From: Streptomyces sp. CB01881
GTDB taxonomy: Bacteria; Actinomycetota; Actinomycetes; Streptomycetales; Streptomycetaceae
DNA: 57,039 nucleotides
Reading direction: 5' to 3'
Assembly: GCF_002953255.1 (NCBI RefSeq)
Contig: NZ_CP026498.1
Coordinates: 7,307,639 to 7,364,677, forward strand
Shown: positions 48,818-57,015 of the stretch, piece by piece
Layout: every line of letters starts with the position of its first letter
Numbering within the stretch: position 1 is the stretch's first letter
Made by a program: the position numbers and the translations under genes
Notes under the pieces: generated by a model
What the model was told of the DNA's origin: nothing
Database searches by the model: none
Seen by the model: the letters and a program-made list of their open reading frames with translations, nothing else

Positions 48818-49708
48818 TCACCGCGCGTCGGGCGGCAGCAGGCGGGCCAGCGTCCGCACCGCGCGGTACTGGAGGGTCTTGATGGCGCCCTCGTTCTTGC
48901 CCATGATCCGGGCCGTCTCGGCCACTGAGAGCCCCTGCAGGAAGCGGAGCGTGACGCACTCCTGCTGCTGCGGGTTGAGCCGGTGGACGGCGTCCAGCAG
49001 AGCGGCGTTGGAGAGCGACTCCAGCACCGACTCCTCCGGGCTGCGCTCGCACTCGTTGGAGTCGAGCATCTCGCCGGTGGTGACCTCCAGCCGGAACCGG
49101 CTGGACTTGAAGTGGTCGGCCACCAGGTTGCGGGCGATGGTCACCAGCCAGGCGCCGAAGTCCCGGCCCTGCCAGGTGAAGGTGCCGATCCGGCGTAGCG
49201 CCCGCAGGAAGGTCTCGCTGGTGAGGTCCTCGGCGGTGGCCCGGCTGCCGACCCGGTAGTAGATGTAGCGGTAGACGGTGTCCGCGTAGTGGTCGTAGAG
49301 GCGGCCGAAGGCCTCGCTCTCACCGGCCTGGGCCTTCTCGACCAGCTCCATGATCGGGTTGTGCTCGGTCTCGTAGCCGGGGCTCGGGGCCGTCCTGGCC
49401 CGGCTACGGCCGCTGGTGCCGGCGGCCCCGGCGCGGCCGCGCGAGCCGGTTCCGGTGGAGGAGCCGGCGGCGGTGGTGCGCAGTGCCAGGCCGGCGGGTT
49501 GGGGCGGGCCGTAGCCGAGCGCGCTGCCGGCGGGAACCAGTTGGGGCGGGACGGCGAGCTGGCTGCGGAGCAGGCTGCGCAACAGCTCCAGGCCGGTGGA
49601 GATCTGCCGGGCGGAGCCCGGGCGGCTGCGGAGGCTGGTGCGGGAGCGCAGGGGCGCGGGCGACGGGCGGGAGGGTGCAGGCGCGTCGTTCCGGACGGGT
49701 GGGTACAC
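48818..49708 (-). CDS. bldN: Developmental ECF sigma factor BldN
   Basis: The 296-residue protein carries about 118 N-terminal residues of Pro/Arg/Ser-rich pro-sequence. The ECF core follows: ELVEKAQAGESEAFGRLYDH, DTVYRYIYYRVGSRATAEDL, TSETFLRALRRIGTFTWQGR, DFGAWLVTIARNLVADHFKS, and region 4 AVHRLNPQQQECVTLRFLQG, LSVAETARIMGKNEGAIKTL. The core is nearly identical to my recollection of S. coelicolor BldN, which drives chaplin, rodlin and bldM expression for aerial growth and is made as a pro-sigma that is trimmed. The start GTG 49706-49708 (MYPPVRND) has GGGAG 5 bases upstream. The pro-sequence is longer and diverged relative to S. coelicolor. Confidence 0.95.
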   Translation of the reverse strand: MYPPVRNDAPAPSRPSPAPLRSRTSLRSRPGSARQISTGLELLRSLLRSQLAVPPQLVPAGSALGYGPPQPAGLALRTTAAGSSTGTGSRGRAGAAGTSGRSRARTAPSPGYETEHNPIMELVEKAQAGESEAFGRLYDHYADTVYRYIYYRVGSRATAEDLTSETFLRALRRIGTFTWQGRDFGAWLVTIARNLVADHFKSSRFRLEVTTGEMLDSNECERSPEESVLESLSNAALLDAVHRLNPQQQECVTLRFLQGLSVAETARIMGKNEGAIKTLQYRAVRTLARLLPPDAR

Positions 49709-50269
49709 GGGACTCCCAGAGGCAGAACTGTGGACGGATCACCTCCGCCTGCGCGGAGAGCACGCCCGCGCCGCCCGGTCGGGAGGGGCGCGTGGGTGAC
49801 GTGCATCCAGGAGAGAATAACGCTTTGTGCAATGACAGCTACACCGTGTGGTCGAAGTGGTCGTTTGGGATCCTCCGGGCATGCGTATTCGGCTGACACT
49901 GACCGAAGATGTCATCGATCATCCGGCTCAACGTGATCGAACAGGCGCGCAGGGTGACCAATTCGGCGGCGTGGCGGGCGGTTTCCCAGTCCTCGGCCTC
50001 GGTAACCCCTGACTTTCCCGGTCTGACGAACGATCAGAACCGGTCATGAGCTGACAGGACCGCTCAACGGGTCCGTACGGCCCCCTGCCACGCCGGAGTT
50101 CGCCCGTACGAGGGGCCTGGTCAGCGTGCGGATTGACTGGTGGTCACCCGCGCAGGGGTGACCCGTCCCGGTGACGTCCGGCCGTCGTCCCGGCGCTCTC
50201 CAACGCTCTCCGGTGGTGTCCGGCGGGGCGCAGTGGGGTGTGGCGGGGGCCGCCGGGTCCAGGGGGAGC
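49709..50269. other. 561-bp intergenic region upstream of bldN
   Basis: No convincing gene on either strand. It should contain the bldN promoter; the AT-richer segment 49816-49840 (minus strand TGCACAAAGCGTTATTCTCT) is the best candidate, about 110-130 bp before the start. A direct repeat TGACACTGAC at 49894-49903 might contribute to regulator binding. The right part is ordinary GC-rich sequence with one small hairpin at 50142-50163. Confidence 0.5.
50142..50163 (-). terminator. Hairpin downstream of the SerB-like gene
   Basis: GGTCACCC-GCGCAG-GGGTGACC, a perfect 8-bp stem, about 107 bases after the stop of the leftward HAD gene. Confidence 0.45.
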
Positions 50270-51259
50270 TCAGGCGTGCCGGCGCCGGTGCAGGGCGACC
50301 CCGGCCGCCGCGGCGCCCGCGACGACGCCGAGCGCGGCCGCCGCCGGGAGACCCAGCCGGGCCGCCTTGCGCCCGGTCCGGAAGTCCCGCACCCGCCAGC
50401 CCTGAGCCCGCGCGTGCCGGCGCAGCGCGCCGTCCGGGTTCACCACGTACGGGTGGCCGACCAGGGAGAGCATCGGGATGTCGTTGGCCGAGTCGCTGTA
50501 CGCGGCGCAGCGGTCCAGGTCGAGCCGCTCGCGACGGGCCAGCGCCCGGACGGCAGCCGCCTTCGCGGGCCCGTGCAGCAGCTCGCCGACCAGCCGGCCG
50601 GTGTAGAGGCCGCCCCTGGCCTCGGCGACGGTGCCGAGCGCGCCGGTCATGCCGAGCCGGCGCGCGATGACCCTGGCCACCTCCAGCGGGGCGGCGGTGA
50701 CCAGCCAGACCCGCTGCCCGGCGTCCAGGTGCATCTGGACCAGGGCGCGCGTGCCGGGCCAGATCTTGTCGGCGACGACCTCCTCGAAGACCTCCTCGCA
50801 GATGGCTTCGAGGTCGGCGGTCCGCTTTCCGGCGACCAGGCCGAGCGCGGTGTGCTGGGCGTCGGCCATGTGGTCCGGGTCCTCGGTGCCGTGCAGCCGG
50901 AACCAGGCCTGCTGCCAGGCGAACCGGGCGATGTCGCGGCGGGTCAGGAAGCCGCGGCGGTAGAGCCCGACGCCGAGGTAGAAGATCGCGGCGCCGCGCA
51001 GGATGGTGTTGTCGCAGTCGAAGAAGGCGGCGGCGCGCGGGTCGTCCCGCTCGGGGGTGTGGTTCCCGGCGGGCGCCTTGGGGGCCTTCGCCGGCCGGTC
51101 GGCGGCCGGGGTCTGCTCCTGGGGTGCGGCCACGGTGGTGGCGGTGGCCGGCTCGGCCCGCAGGGCGGCCTCCGCGGCCTCGGCCGCGGCCTCGCCGGCG
51201 AGGGCGGTCCGCACGGTGGTGGAACGCCTTGCCTGGGTGAGCCTTCGGAGCACGGCCAT
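50270..51259 (-). CDS. HAD-IB family phosphatase, SerB-like (Rv0505c type)
   Basis: The 329-residue protein has an Ala-rich N-terminal extension (about 75 residues) and HAD motif I AAFFDCDNTILRG (DxDxT). Motif II follows in VWLVTAAPLEVARVIARRLG, then the Lys region and motif IV CAAYSDSANDIPMLSLVG with VVNPDGALRRHARAQGW. The sequence ends in a short hydrophobic helix and HRRRHA, suggesting a loose membrane tether. It resembles mycobacterial SerB1/Rv0505c, whose phosphatase substrate is not settled (phosphoserine or a lipid phosphate). The start ATG 51257-51259 has TATGCT 6 bases upstream, a leaderless pattern. Confidence 0.85.
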   Translation of the reverse strand: MAVLRRLTQARRSTTVRTALAGEAAAEAAEAALRAEPATATTVAAPQEQTPAADRPAKAPKAPAGNHTPERDDPRAAAFFDCDNTILRGAAIFYLGVGLYRRGFLTRRDIARFAWQQAWFRLHGTEDPDHMADAQHTALGLVAGKRTADLEAICEEVFEEVVADKIWPGTRALVQMHLDAGQRVWLVTAAPLEVARVIARRLGMTGALGTVAEARGGLYTGRLVGELLHGPAKAAAVRALARRERLDLDRCAAYSDSANDIPMLSLVGHPYVVNPDGALRRHARAQGWRVRDFRTGRKAARLGLPAAAALGVVAGAAAAGVALHRRRHA

Positions 51260-51386
51260 GGACCGAGCATATCCAGCCAGGTCGGCAGGGGCCGTGACGG
51301 CGACGTGCCCGGGTGGTGAACACCGGAGGTGTCCCCTTCTTCCCGGAGGCGGGCGGGCGGGTCGCGGCCGGGCGCACAATGGCCGG

Positions 51387-51671
51387 GTGAGCCCACTGCT
51401 GCGACGCGACAAGAGCCCGAGCCCGAAGCCGTCCGACCGGACCGTCACCCTGGTCGGCAAGCCGGGCTGCCACCTGTGCGACGACGCCCGGGAGGTGATC
51501 GTCCGGGTGACCGGCGAGCTGGGCACGGCCTTCGAGGAGAGGGACATCACACAGGACGAGGAGCTGTACCGGAAGTACTGGGAGCAGATCCCGGTCACCC
51601 TGATCGACGGCCGTCAGCACGACTTCTGGCGCGTCGACGAGCGCCGGCTGCGCGCGGCCCTGGGCGGCTGA
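51387..51671 (+). CDS. Glutaredoxin-like protein (DUF836 type)
   Basis: The 94-residue protein has a thioredoxin-fold opening TVTLVGKPGCHLCDDAREVI with a CxxC redox pair, followed by FEERDITQDEELYRKYWEQI, the cis-Pro strand PVTLIDGRQHDFWRVDE and a C-terminal helix. It corresponds to mycobacterial Rv0508, which also lies just upstream of hemA. The start GTG 51387-51389 has CACAAT 6 bases upstream and no ribosome site. Its redox partner is unknown. Its proximity to the Rex redox sensor and heme genes is suggestive but not proof of a link. Confidence 0.87.
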   Translation: MSPLLRRDKSPSPKPSDRTVTLVGKPGCHLCDDAREVIVRVTGELGTAFEERDITQDEELYRKYWEQIPVTLIDGRQHDFWRVDERRLRAALGG

Positions 51672-51836
51672 CGGCTGACGGCGCCCCGCCGGGCCGTGGC
51701 CCCCGCCGGTCGGCGGGGGCGGTTCGCCGAATCGTTGTGAAGAAAACCGGGATCGGCCCGGGGAGCCCCCCGCGGGTCGGCTTACGATCGAACTCGTTTG
51801 CGCCCATGGGGGGCTGAGCACGCGAGGAGTGCTGCC

Positions 51837-52607
51837 ATGCTTCCCGGTCCGACCCATGGGACCCCTGTCGCCCCCGCCGGGGCCGGGGGGTTCGCGGTGG
51901 TGGACGTGGAGGCGACCGGCCGCAGCCCGTGGCGGCACCGGGTGGTCGAGGTCGCCGTCGTGCTGCTGGACGCGGCACTGCACCCCGAGGCCGAGTTCTG
52001 CACCCTGCTGGACCCGCTGGGCCCGGTGGGCCCGACCCATGTGCACCGGATAGCCCAGGCCGACGTCGAGGGCGCCCCCCGGTTCCGCGAGATCGCGCCG
52101 CGGCTGCTGGAGCTGCTGGCCGGCCGGGTGCTGGTCGGCCATCACGTGACCTGCGACCACGCGTTCCTGGATCGTGAGTTCGCCCGGATCGGCGTGCCGC
52201 TGCCGCCGGTCCCGCTGCTCTGCACGATGCGGCTGGCCCGCGCGCACCTGCCGCAGGCCCGCGGCTTCGGCCTGGTGGCCTGCGCGGAGGCGGCGGGCCT
52301 GGGCGGGTTCCCGGCGCACACCGCGCTGGGGGACGCCCGGGCCACCGCCGAGCTGCTGCGGCACTGCCTGGGGGCGCCTTCCTGCCCGCCGGACGACTGG
52401 GCCCTGCCGCTGCGCGAGGCGGCCCGGGTGCCGTGGCCGCGGCTGGGCGGCGCGCGTTCGCGCCCGTCCGGGGAGCCCTTCCGGCTGTTCCGCCGGGACC
52501 TTCCGGCCGGGTCGCCGGGGGAGGCCCCGCACCCCGCCGGGACACCCGGCGCACAGCCCCCGGCGGCGGCCCGGAAAGGGACCGGTGCTATGGGGTCTCC
52601 GGCGTGA
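51837..52607 (+). CDS. DEDDh 3'-5' exonuclease (DnaQ-like)
   Basis: The 256-residue protein has the exonuclease motifs FAVVDVEATGRSPWRHRVVE (ExoI; note D-x-E), LVGHHVTCDHAFLDREF (ExoII) and PAHTALGDARATAELLRH (ExoIIIe with His and Asp). It also has the HVHRIAQADVEGAPRF segment typical of epsilon-like proteins. The C-terminal 70 residues are Pro/Gly/Ala-rich and end near GTGAMGSPA. A proofreading or RNase-T-like role is possible; no polymerase domain is fused. ATG 51837-51839 has GGAG 8 bases upstream. It lies 101 bases before rex but has no obvious shared promoter with it. Confidence 0.88.
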   Translation: MLPGPTHGTPVAPAGAGGFAVVDVEATGRSPWRHRVVEVAVVLLDAALHPEAEFCTLLDPLGPVGPTHVHRIAQADVEGAPRFREIAPRLLELLAGRVLVGHHVTCDHAFLDREFARIGVPLPPVPLLCTMRLARAHLPQARGFGLVACAEAAGLGGFPAHTALGDARATAELLRHCLGAPSCPPDDWALPLREAARVPWPRLGGARSRPSGEPFRLFRRDLPAGSPGEAPHPAGTPGAQPPAAARKGTGAMGSPA

Positions 52608-52644
52608 TGCGCATCACTGTGCGGGGACAAATCGGACACCATCT

Positions 52645-52662
52645 TTGTGCACACGTTCACAA
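52645..52662. promoter_or_regulatory. Rex operator (ROP)
   Basis: TTGTGCACACGTTCACAA fits the Streptomyces Rex consensus TGTGAACNNNTTCACA with one mismatch. It overlaps the -35 region of the rex promoter, so Rex can block its own transcription. Confidence 0.85.
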
Positions 52663-52673
52663 ACGCATAGCCT
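52645..52673 (+). promoter_or_regulatory. rex promoter
   Basis: TTGTGC (52645-52650) is followed after 17 bases by TAGCCT (52668-52673). The operator covers the -35 box and spacer; the start codon lies 36 bases downstream. Confidence 0.55.
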
Positions 52674-52708
52674 GGCTGCCAAAGCCCAGCTTCACCCACA
52701 GGAGCACC

Positions 52709-53608
52709 GTGGCAATCGGCCGATCACCACAGAGCAGTTCGCAGACGCCCGACCAGGGCGCCGCGCGCCGACCCTCGCGTGCCCGGGGCATCCCGGAGGC
52801 GACCGTCGCCCGCCTTCCCCTCTACCTGCGGGCCCTCACCGCGCTCTCCGAGCGCTCGGTGCCGACCGTCTCCTCCGAGGAGCTGGCGGCCGCCGCGGGC
52901 GTGAACTCCGCGAAGCTGCGCAAGGACTTCTCCTACCTCGGCTCGTACGGCACCCGCGGTGTCGGCTACGACGTCGAGTACCTCGTCTACCAGATCTCCC
53001 GTGAGCTGGGCCTGACCCAGGACTGGCCGGTCGTCATCGTCGGCATCGGAAACCTCGGCCACGCGCTCGCCAACTACGGCGGCTTCGCCTCCCGCGGTTT
53101 CCGGGTGGCCGCCCTGCTGGACGCCGACCCGGCCGTGGTCGGCAGCAGCGCGGCCGGCCTTCCGGTGCGCCACATGGACGAACTGGAGTCCATCGTGGAG
53201 AGCCAGCACGTCTCGATCGGCGTCATCACCACCCCGCCCGGCGCCGCCCAGCAGGTCTGCGACCGCCTGGTCGAGGCCGGCGTCACCAGCATCCTCAACT
53301 TCGCCCCGACCGTGCTGACCGTCCCGGACGGCGTGGACGTGCGCAAGGTGGACCTCTCCATCGAGCTGCAGATCCTGGCCTTCCACGAGCAGCGCAAGGC
53401 GGGCGAGGAGCCGGACCGCACCGAGTCGGTGCTGGACCGCGCCCCCGGCCCGGTCCGCGCGGCCGCCGCCAAGCTGCGCCGCGCCGCCGGCGGCTCCGGC
53501 AAGGCCCGCACGGCCGCCGAGCCGTCGGCCAAGGACGCCGAGGCGGCACCGAAGGGCAAGCCCGGCAAGGGCGGCGAGGGCGAACTCTCCGCGGTGATGC
53601 CGGCATGA
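52709..53608 (+). CDS. rex: Redox-sensing transcriptional repressor Rex
   Basis: Rex senses the NADH/NAD+ ratio and represses respiratory and heme genes when NADH is low. The 299-residue protein has an N-terminal winged helix (VARLPLYLRALTALSERSVP, SSEELAAAAGVNSAKLRKDF, SYLGSYGTRGVGYDV) and a Rossmann domain VVIVGIGNLGHALANYGGF with VAALLDADPAVVG and a FAPTVLTVPDGVDVRKVDLS swapping helix region. A Lys/Ala/Glu tail of about 65 residues is extra. The start GTG 52709-52711 has AGGAG upstream. It heads rex-hemA-hemC-hemD, as in S. coelicolor, where the Rex operon is autoregulated. Confidence 0.96.
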   Translation: MAIGRSPQSSSQTPDQGAARRPSRARGIPEATVARLPLYLRALTALSERSVPTVSSEELAAAAGVNSAKLRKDFSYLGSYGTRGVGYDVEYLVYQISRELGLTQDWPVVIVGIGNLGHALANYGGFASRGFRVAALLDADPAVVGSSAAGLPVRHMDELESIVESQHVSIGVITTPPGAAQQVCDRLVEAGVTSILNFAPTVLTVPDGVDVRKVDLSIELQILAFHEQRKAGEEPDRTESVLDRAPGPVRAAAAKLRRAAGGSGKARTAAEPSAKDAEAAPKGKPGKGGEGELSAVMPA

Positions 53609-53639
53609 GCACCGAGATCCGTGGCACCAGGGGGCGGGC

Positions 53640-54977
53640 ATGAGTCTTCTCGTCGTAGGACTGAGCCACCGCACCGCCCCGGTCGGCGTGCTGGAGCGCG
53701 CCGCCCTGACCGGTGACGTCCCGACCCGGCTGCTGCACGACGCCGCGGCCACCGCGACCGTCGCCGAGGCCGCGCTGCTGAACACCTGCAACCGGATCGA
53801 GCTGTACGCGGACGTGGACAAGTTCCACGCCGGCGTCGCCGAGCTGTCGCTGCTGCTGGCCCACCACAGCGGGGTGGACCTGGAGGAGCTGACCTCCCAC
53901 CTCTACGTCCACTACGAGGACCGCGCCGTCCACCACCTCTTCTCGGTGGCCTGCGGCCTGGACTCGATGGTGGTCGGCGAGGGCCAGATCCTCGGCCAGC
54001 TGCGCGACGCGCTGGCCAAGGCACAGGACGAGCACACCGCCGGGCGCGGCCTGAACGAGCTGTTCCAGCAGGCCCTGCGGGTCGGCAAGCGGGCGCACAG
54101 CGAGACCGGCATCGACAAGGCCGGCCAGTCGCTGGTGACCTTCGGCCTGGAGCAGGTCGCGGCCGGCGCGGGCGAGATCGCGGGCAAGCGGGCCCTGGTG
54201 GTCGGCGCGGGCTCGATGAGCTCGCTGGCCGCCGCCACCCTGGTCCGTTCCGGGGTCACCGACCTGCTGATCGCCAACCGGACGCCCGAGCGGGCCGAGC
54301 GGCTGGTCGAGATCCTCGGCGCCGGCGTGGCGCGGACGGTCGAGCTGGCCAAGGTGCCCGAGGCGCTGGCCGACGTCGACCTGGTGATCTCCTGCACCGG
54401 CGCGGCCGGCGTGGTGATCAGGGCCGAGGACGTCGCCGCCGCGGTGGCCTCCCGGGCCGGCGGCACCCCGCTCGCCTTCCTGGACCTCGCCATGCCGCGC
54501 GACGTCGACCACGCCGTGCACGAGCTGCCCGGCGCGCTCCTGGTCGACCTGGAGAGCCTCTCGCACGCCCACGCCGCCAGCCCCGGCGCCGGTGACGTGG
54601 ACGCCGTCTCCGGCATCGTCGCCGACGAGGTGGCCGCCTTCGGCGCCGCCCAGCGGGCCGCCCGGATCGCCCCGACCGTGGTGGCGCTGCGGGCGATGGC
54701 CTCCGAGGTGGTCGCCGCCGAGCTGGGCCGCCTGGACTCCCGGCTGCCCGGTCTGGACGAGCGCTCCCGCGCCGAGATCACCCAGACCGTCCGCCGGGTG
54801 GTCGACAAGCTGCTGCACGCGCCGACCGTGCGGGTGAAGCAGCTTGCCGCCGAGCCCGGCGGCGCGTCCTACGCGGACGCGCTGCGCGAGCTGTTCGACC
54901 TCGACCCGGCGGCCGTGCACGCGGTCTCGGGCACTCCGATCGGCGCCCAGCAGCCTTCGGGCGGGGGCGCCAGATGA
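53640..54977 (+). CDS. hemA: Glutamyl-tRNA reductase
   Basis: HemA reduces glutamyl-tRNA to glutamate-1-semialdehyde, the first committed step of tetrapyrrole synthesis in the C5 pathway. The 445-residue protein has the GLSHRTAPVGVLER start, catalytic Cys50 in LLNTCNRIELYA, HHLFSVACGLDSMVVGEGQI, and the NADP fold LVVGAGSMSSLAAATLV. The helical dimerisation domain lies at the end (RRVVDKLLHAPTVRVKQLA). ATG 53640-53642 follows the rex gene by 31 bases. The stop overlaps hemC by four bases. Confidence 0.97.
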   Translation: MSLLVVGLSHRTAPVGVLERAALTGDVPTRLLHDAAATATVAEAALLNTCNRIELYADVDKFHAGVAELSLLLAHHSGVDLEELTSHLYVHYEDRAVHHLFSVACGLDSMVVGEGQILGQLRDALAKAQDEHTAGRGLNELFQQALRVGKRAHSETGIDKAGQSLVTFGLEQVAAGAGEIAGKRALVVGAGSMSSLAAATLVRSGVTDLLIANRTPERAERLVEILGAGVARTVELAKVPEALADVDLVISCTGAAGVVIRAEDVAAAVASRAGGTPLAFLDLAMPRDVDHAVHELPGALLVDLESLSHAHAASPGAGDVDAVSGIVADEVAAFGAAQRAARIAPTVVALRAMASEVVAAELGRLDSRLPGLDERSRAEITQTVRRVVDKLLHAPTVRVKQLAAEPGGASYADALRELFDLDPAAVHAVSGTPIGAQQPSGGGAR

Positions 54978-56029
54978 ACCGTCAGCCATCCCACGAGTAC
55001 CACCGGGACGATCACCTCATGAATGGTCAACCGCTCACCGACCAGGCCCCGGCCGCCACCGCACCCCTGCGGCTCGGCACCCGGCGCAGCGCGCTCGCCA
55101 TGGCCCAGTCGGGCATGGTCGCCCGCGAGGTGACCCGGCTCACCGGGCGCCCCGTCGAGCTGGTGGAGATCACCACCTACGGCGACACCTCCCGGGAGGC
55201 GCTGGCACAGATCGGCGGCACCGGCGTGTTCGTCTCCGCCCTGCGGGACGCCCTGCTGGAGGGCCGGATCGACTTCGCCGTGCACTCGCTGAAGGACCTG
55301 CCCACCGCCGAGCCCGCGGGCCTGGTGCTGGCCGCGGTGCCCGAGCGCGAGGACGTCCGCGACGCCCTGGTGGCGCGCGAGGGCCTGGCCCTCGACGAGC
55401 TGGTCGAGAAGCTGGCCGGCTCCGGGCACACCGCCCGGATCGGCACCGGCTCGCCGCGCCGCATGGCGCAGCTGAACGCCTGGGCCCGCGCCTTCGGCGC
55501 CCAGCTGGAGACGGTCGCGATCCGCGGCAACGTGGACACCCGGATCGGCTTCGTCACCTCCGGCGAGCTGGACGCGGTGGTGCTGGCCACCGCCGGCCTG
55601 AACCGGCTCGGCCGCGCCGCCGAGATCACCGGGCACCTCGACCCGGAGCTGATGATCCCGGCCCCCGGCCAGGGCGCGCTCGCGATCGAGTGCACCACGG
55701 CGAACGCCGCACTGGCCGCCGAGCTCTCGGCGCTCGACCACCTCCCGACCCGGGTCGCGGTGGCCGCCGAGCGTGCCCTGCTGGCCACCCTGGAGGCCGG
55801 CTGCTCCGCACCGGTCGCCGCGCTGGCCACCTGGGGCCACCCGTACGAACTGCGGCTGGAGGGCGTGGTCGGCACCGTCGACGGCGCCACCCTGCTGAAG
55901 ATGTCCGCCAACGGTCCGATCGTCCTCGACGAGACCGCCGAGCAGCAGGCGGCGGCCCTCGGCCACGCCCTCGCCGCCCGGCTGCTCGACGCGGGCGCGG
56001 CCGCCCTGATGGGGGAGCGAGCCCGATGA
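54974..56029 (+). CDS. hemC: Porphobilinogen deaminase (hydroxymethylbilane synthase)
   Basis: HemC polymerises four porphobilinogen units into hydroxymethylbilane using a dipyrromethane cofactor bound to cysteine, here Cys277 in LEAGCSAPVAAL. Other signatures are LRLGTRRSALAMAQSGMVAR, EITTYGDTSRE, FAVHSLKDLPTAEPAGL, IGTGSPRRMAQL and IRGNVDTRI. The 351-residue frame starts at ATG 54974-54976, overlapping the hemA stop (ATGA). A second ATG 15 codons later lacks a ribosome site and is less likely. It is part of rex-hemACD. Confidence 0.96.
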   Translation: MNRQPSHEYHRDDHLMNGQPLTDQAPAATAPLRLGTRRSALAMAQSGMVAREVTRLTGRPVELVEITTYGDTSREALAQIGGTGVFVSALRDALLEGRIDFAVHSLKDLPTAEPAGLVLAAVPEREDVRDALVAREGLALDELVEKLAGSGHTARIGTGSPRRMAQLNAWARAFGAQLETVAIRGNVDTRIGFVTSGELDAVVLATAGLNRLGRAAEITGHLDPELMIPAPGQGALAIECTTANAALAAELSALDHLPTRVAVAAERALLATLEAGCSAPVAALATWGHPYELRLEGVVGTVDGATLLKMSANGPIVLDETAEQQAAALGHALAARLLDAGAAALMGERAR

Positions 56030-57015
56030 GCCCCACCGCCGCCACCGAGACGCCGTTCCCGGCCGACAGCCCGTTCGCGGGCGGGCCGGCCGCAGCCGGA
56101 CGGTGCACCTTCCTGGGCGCGGGCCCCGGGGACCCGGGCCTGCTGACCCTGCGCGCGGTCGAGGTGCTGGCCTCGGCCGACATCCTGGTCGCCGACCCGC
56201 TGACCGCCGCCGCCGTGCGCAGCCACTGTCCCGACGGCGTGCAGGTGCACACCCCCGCCGCCGAGGGCACCGACTTCGACCTGGCCCAGCTGGTCACCGA
56301 GGCGGTCCGCTCCGGCAAGCACGTGGTCCGCACCGTCGACGGCGACCCGGGCCTGGACGGCTGCGCCGCCGAGGAGATGCTCAGCTGCGCGGGCGGCGGG
56401 ATCCCGTTCGAGGTGATCCCGGGCGTCGCGCAGTCGGTCGGCGTGCCGGCCTACGCGGGCGTGCCGCTGCGCGGTACGGCCGGCACCGACGTCCGGTTCG
56501 TGGACGGCGCCGCGCTGCTCGCCGGCAGCCCGGTGGACCTGGGCGCGCCGGAGACCACCCTGGTGGTCCGCACCACCCTGGGCCAGCTGCCGGCCACCGC
56601 CAACGCGCTGGTCTCCAACGGCCGCAAGCCGGAGTCGGCGCTCAGCGCGACGCTCTCCGGCACCACCACCCGCCAGCGCACCTTCACCGCCACCCTGGCC
56701 ACCATCGCGGCCGACCTGAAGGCGGCCCGGGTGCTGCCCTCCCCGGTCTCCGCACCGGTGGACCCGGCGACCTCGGTGATAGCCGTGGTGGGCGAGCAGG
56801 TCGCCCACCGCGCCTCGCACTCCTGGTTCGAGACCAAGCCGCTGTTCGGCTGGAACGTGCTGGTGCCGCGCACCAAGGAGCAGGCCACCGGCCTCTCCGA
56901 GCAGCTCCGCTCGTACGGCGCGGTGCCGCAGGAGGTGCCGACCATCGCCGTCGAGCCGCCGCGCACCCCGCAGCAGATGGAGCGGGCGATCAAGGGCCTG
57001 GTCACCGGCCCTTGA
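56026..57015 (+). CDS. hemD: Uroporphyrinogen-III methyltransferase / synthase fusion (HemD/CobA), 3' end lost
   Basis: The frame begins at ATG 56026-56028, overlapping hemC. Residues about 20-255 form the precorrin-2 (SUMT) methyltransferase domain: FLGAGPGDPGLLTLRAVEVL, VVRTVDGDPGLDG, IPFEVIPGVAQSVGVPAYAG and VVGEQVAHRASHSWFETKPL. The uroporphyrinogen-III synthase (HemD) domain then begins (FGWNVLVPRTKEQATGLSEQ, VPTIAVEPPRTPQQMERAIK). The frame appears to end in GLVTGP and TGA at 57013-57015. I think this stop is false, because the DNA there folds back on itself and homologues continue GLVTGRYEWIAFTS. It is a real gene with its HemD domain cut off by the fold-back. Confidence 0.9.
   Translation: MSPTAATETPFPADSPFAGGPAAAGRCTFLGAGPGDPGLLTLRAVEVLASADILVADPLTAAAVRSHCPDGVQVHTPAAEGTDFDLAQLVTEAVRSGKHVVRTVDGDPGLDGCAAEEMLSCAGGGIPFEVIPGVAQSVGVPAYAGVPLRGTAGTDVRFVDGAALLAGSPVDLGAPETTLVVRTTLGQLPATANALVSNGRKPESALSATLSGTTTRQRTFTATLATIAADLKAARVLPSPVSAPVDPATSVIAVVGEQVAHRASHSWFETKPLFGWNVLVPRTKEQATGLSEQLRSYGAVPQEVPTIAVEPPRTPQQMERAIKGLVTGP

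Noticed and set aside
49894..49903. BldD box upstream of bldN
   Set aside because: TGACACTGAC is only a direct half-site repeat and does not form the expected inverted repeat, so I list it only as a note in the intergenic entry.
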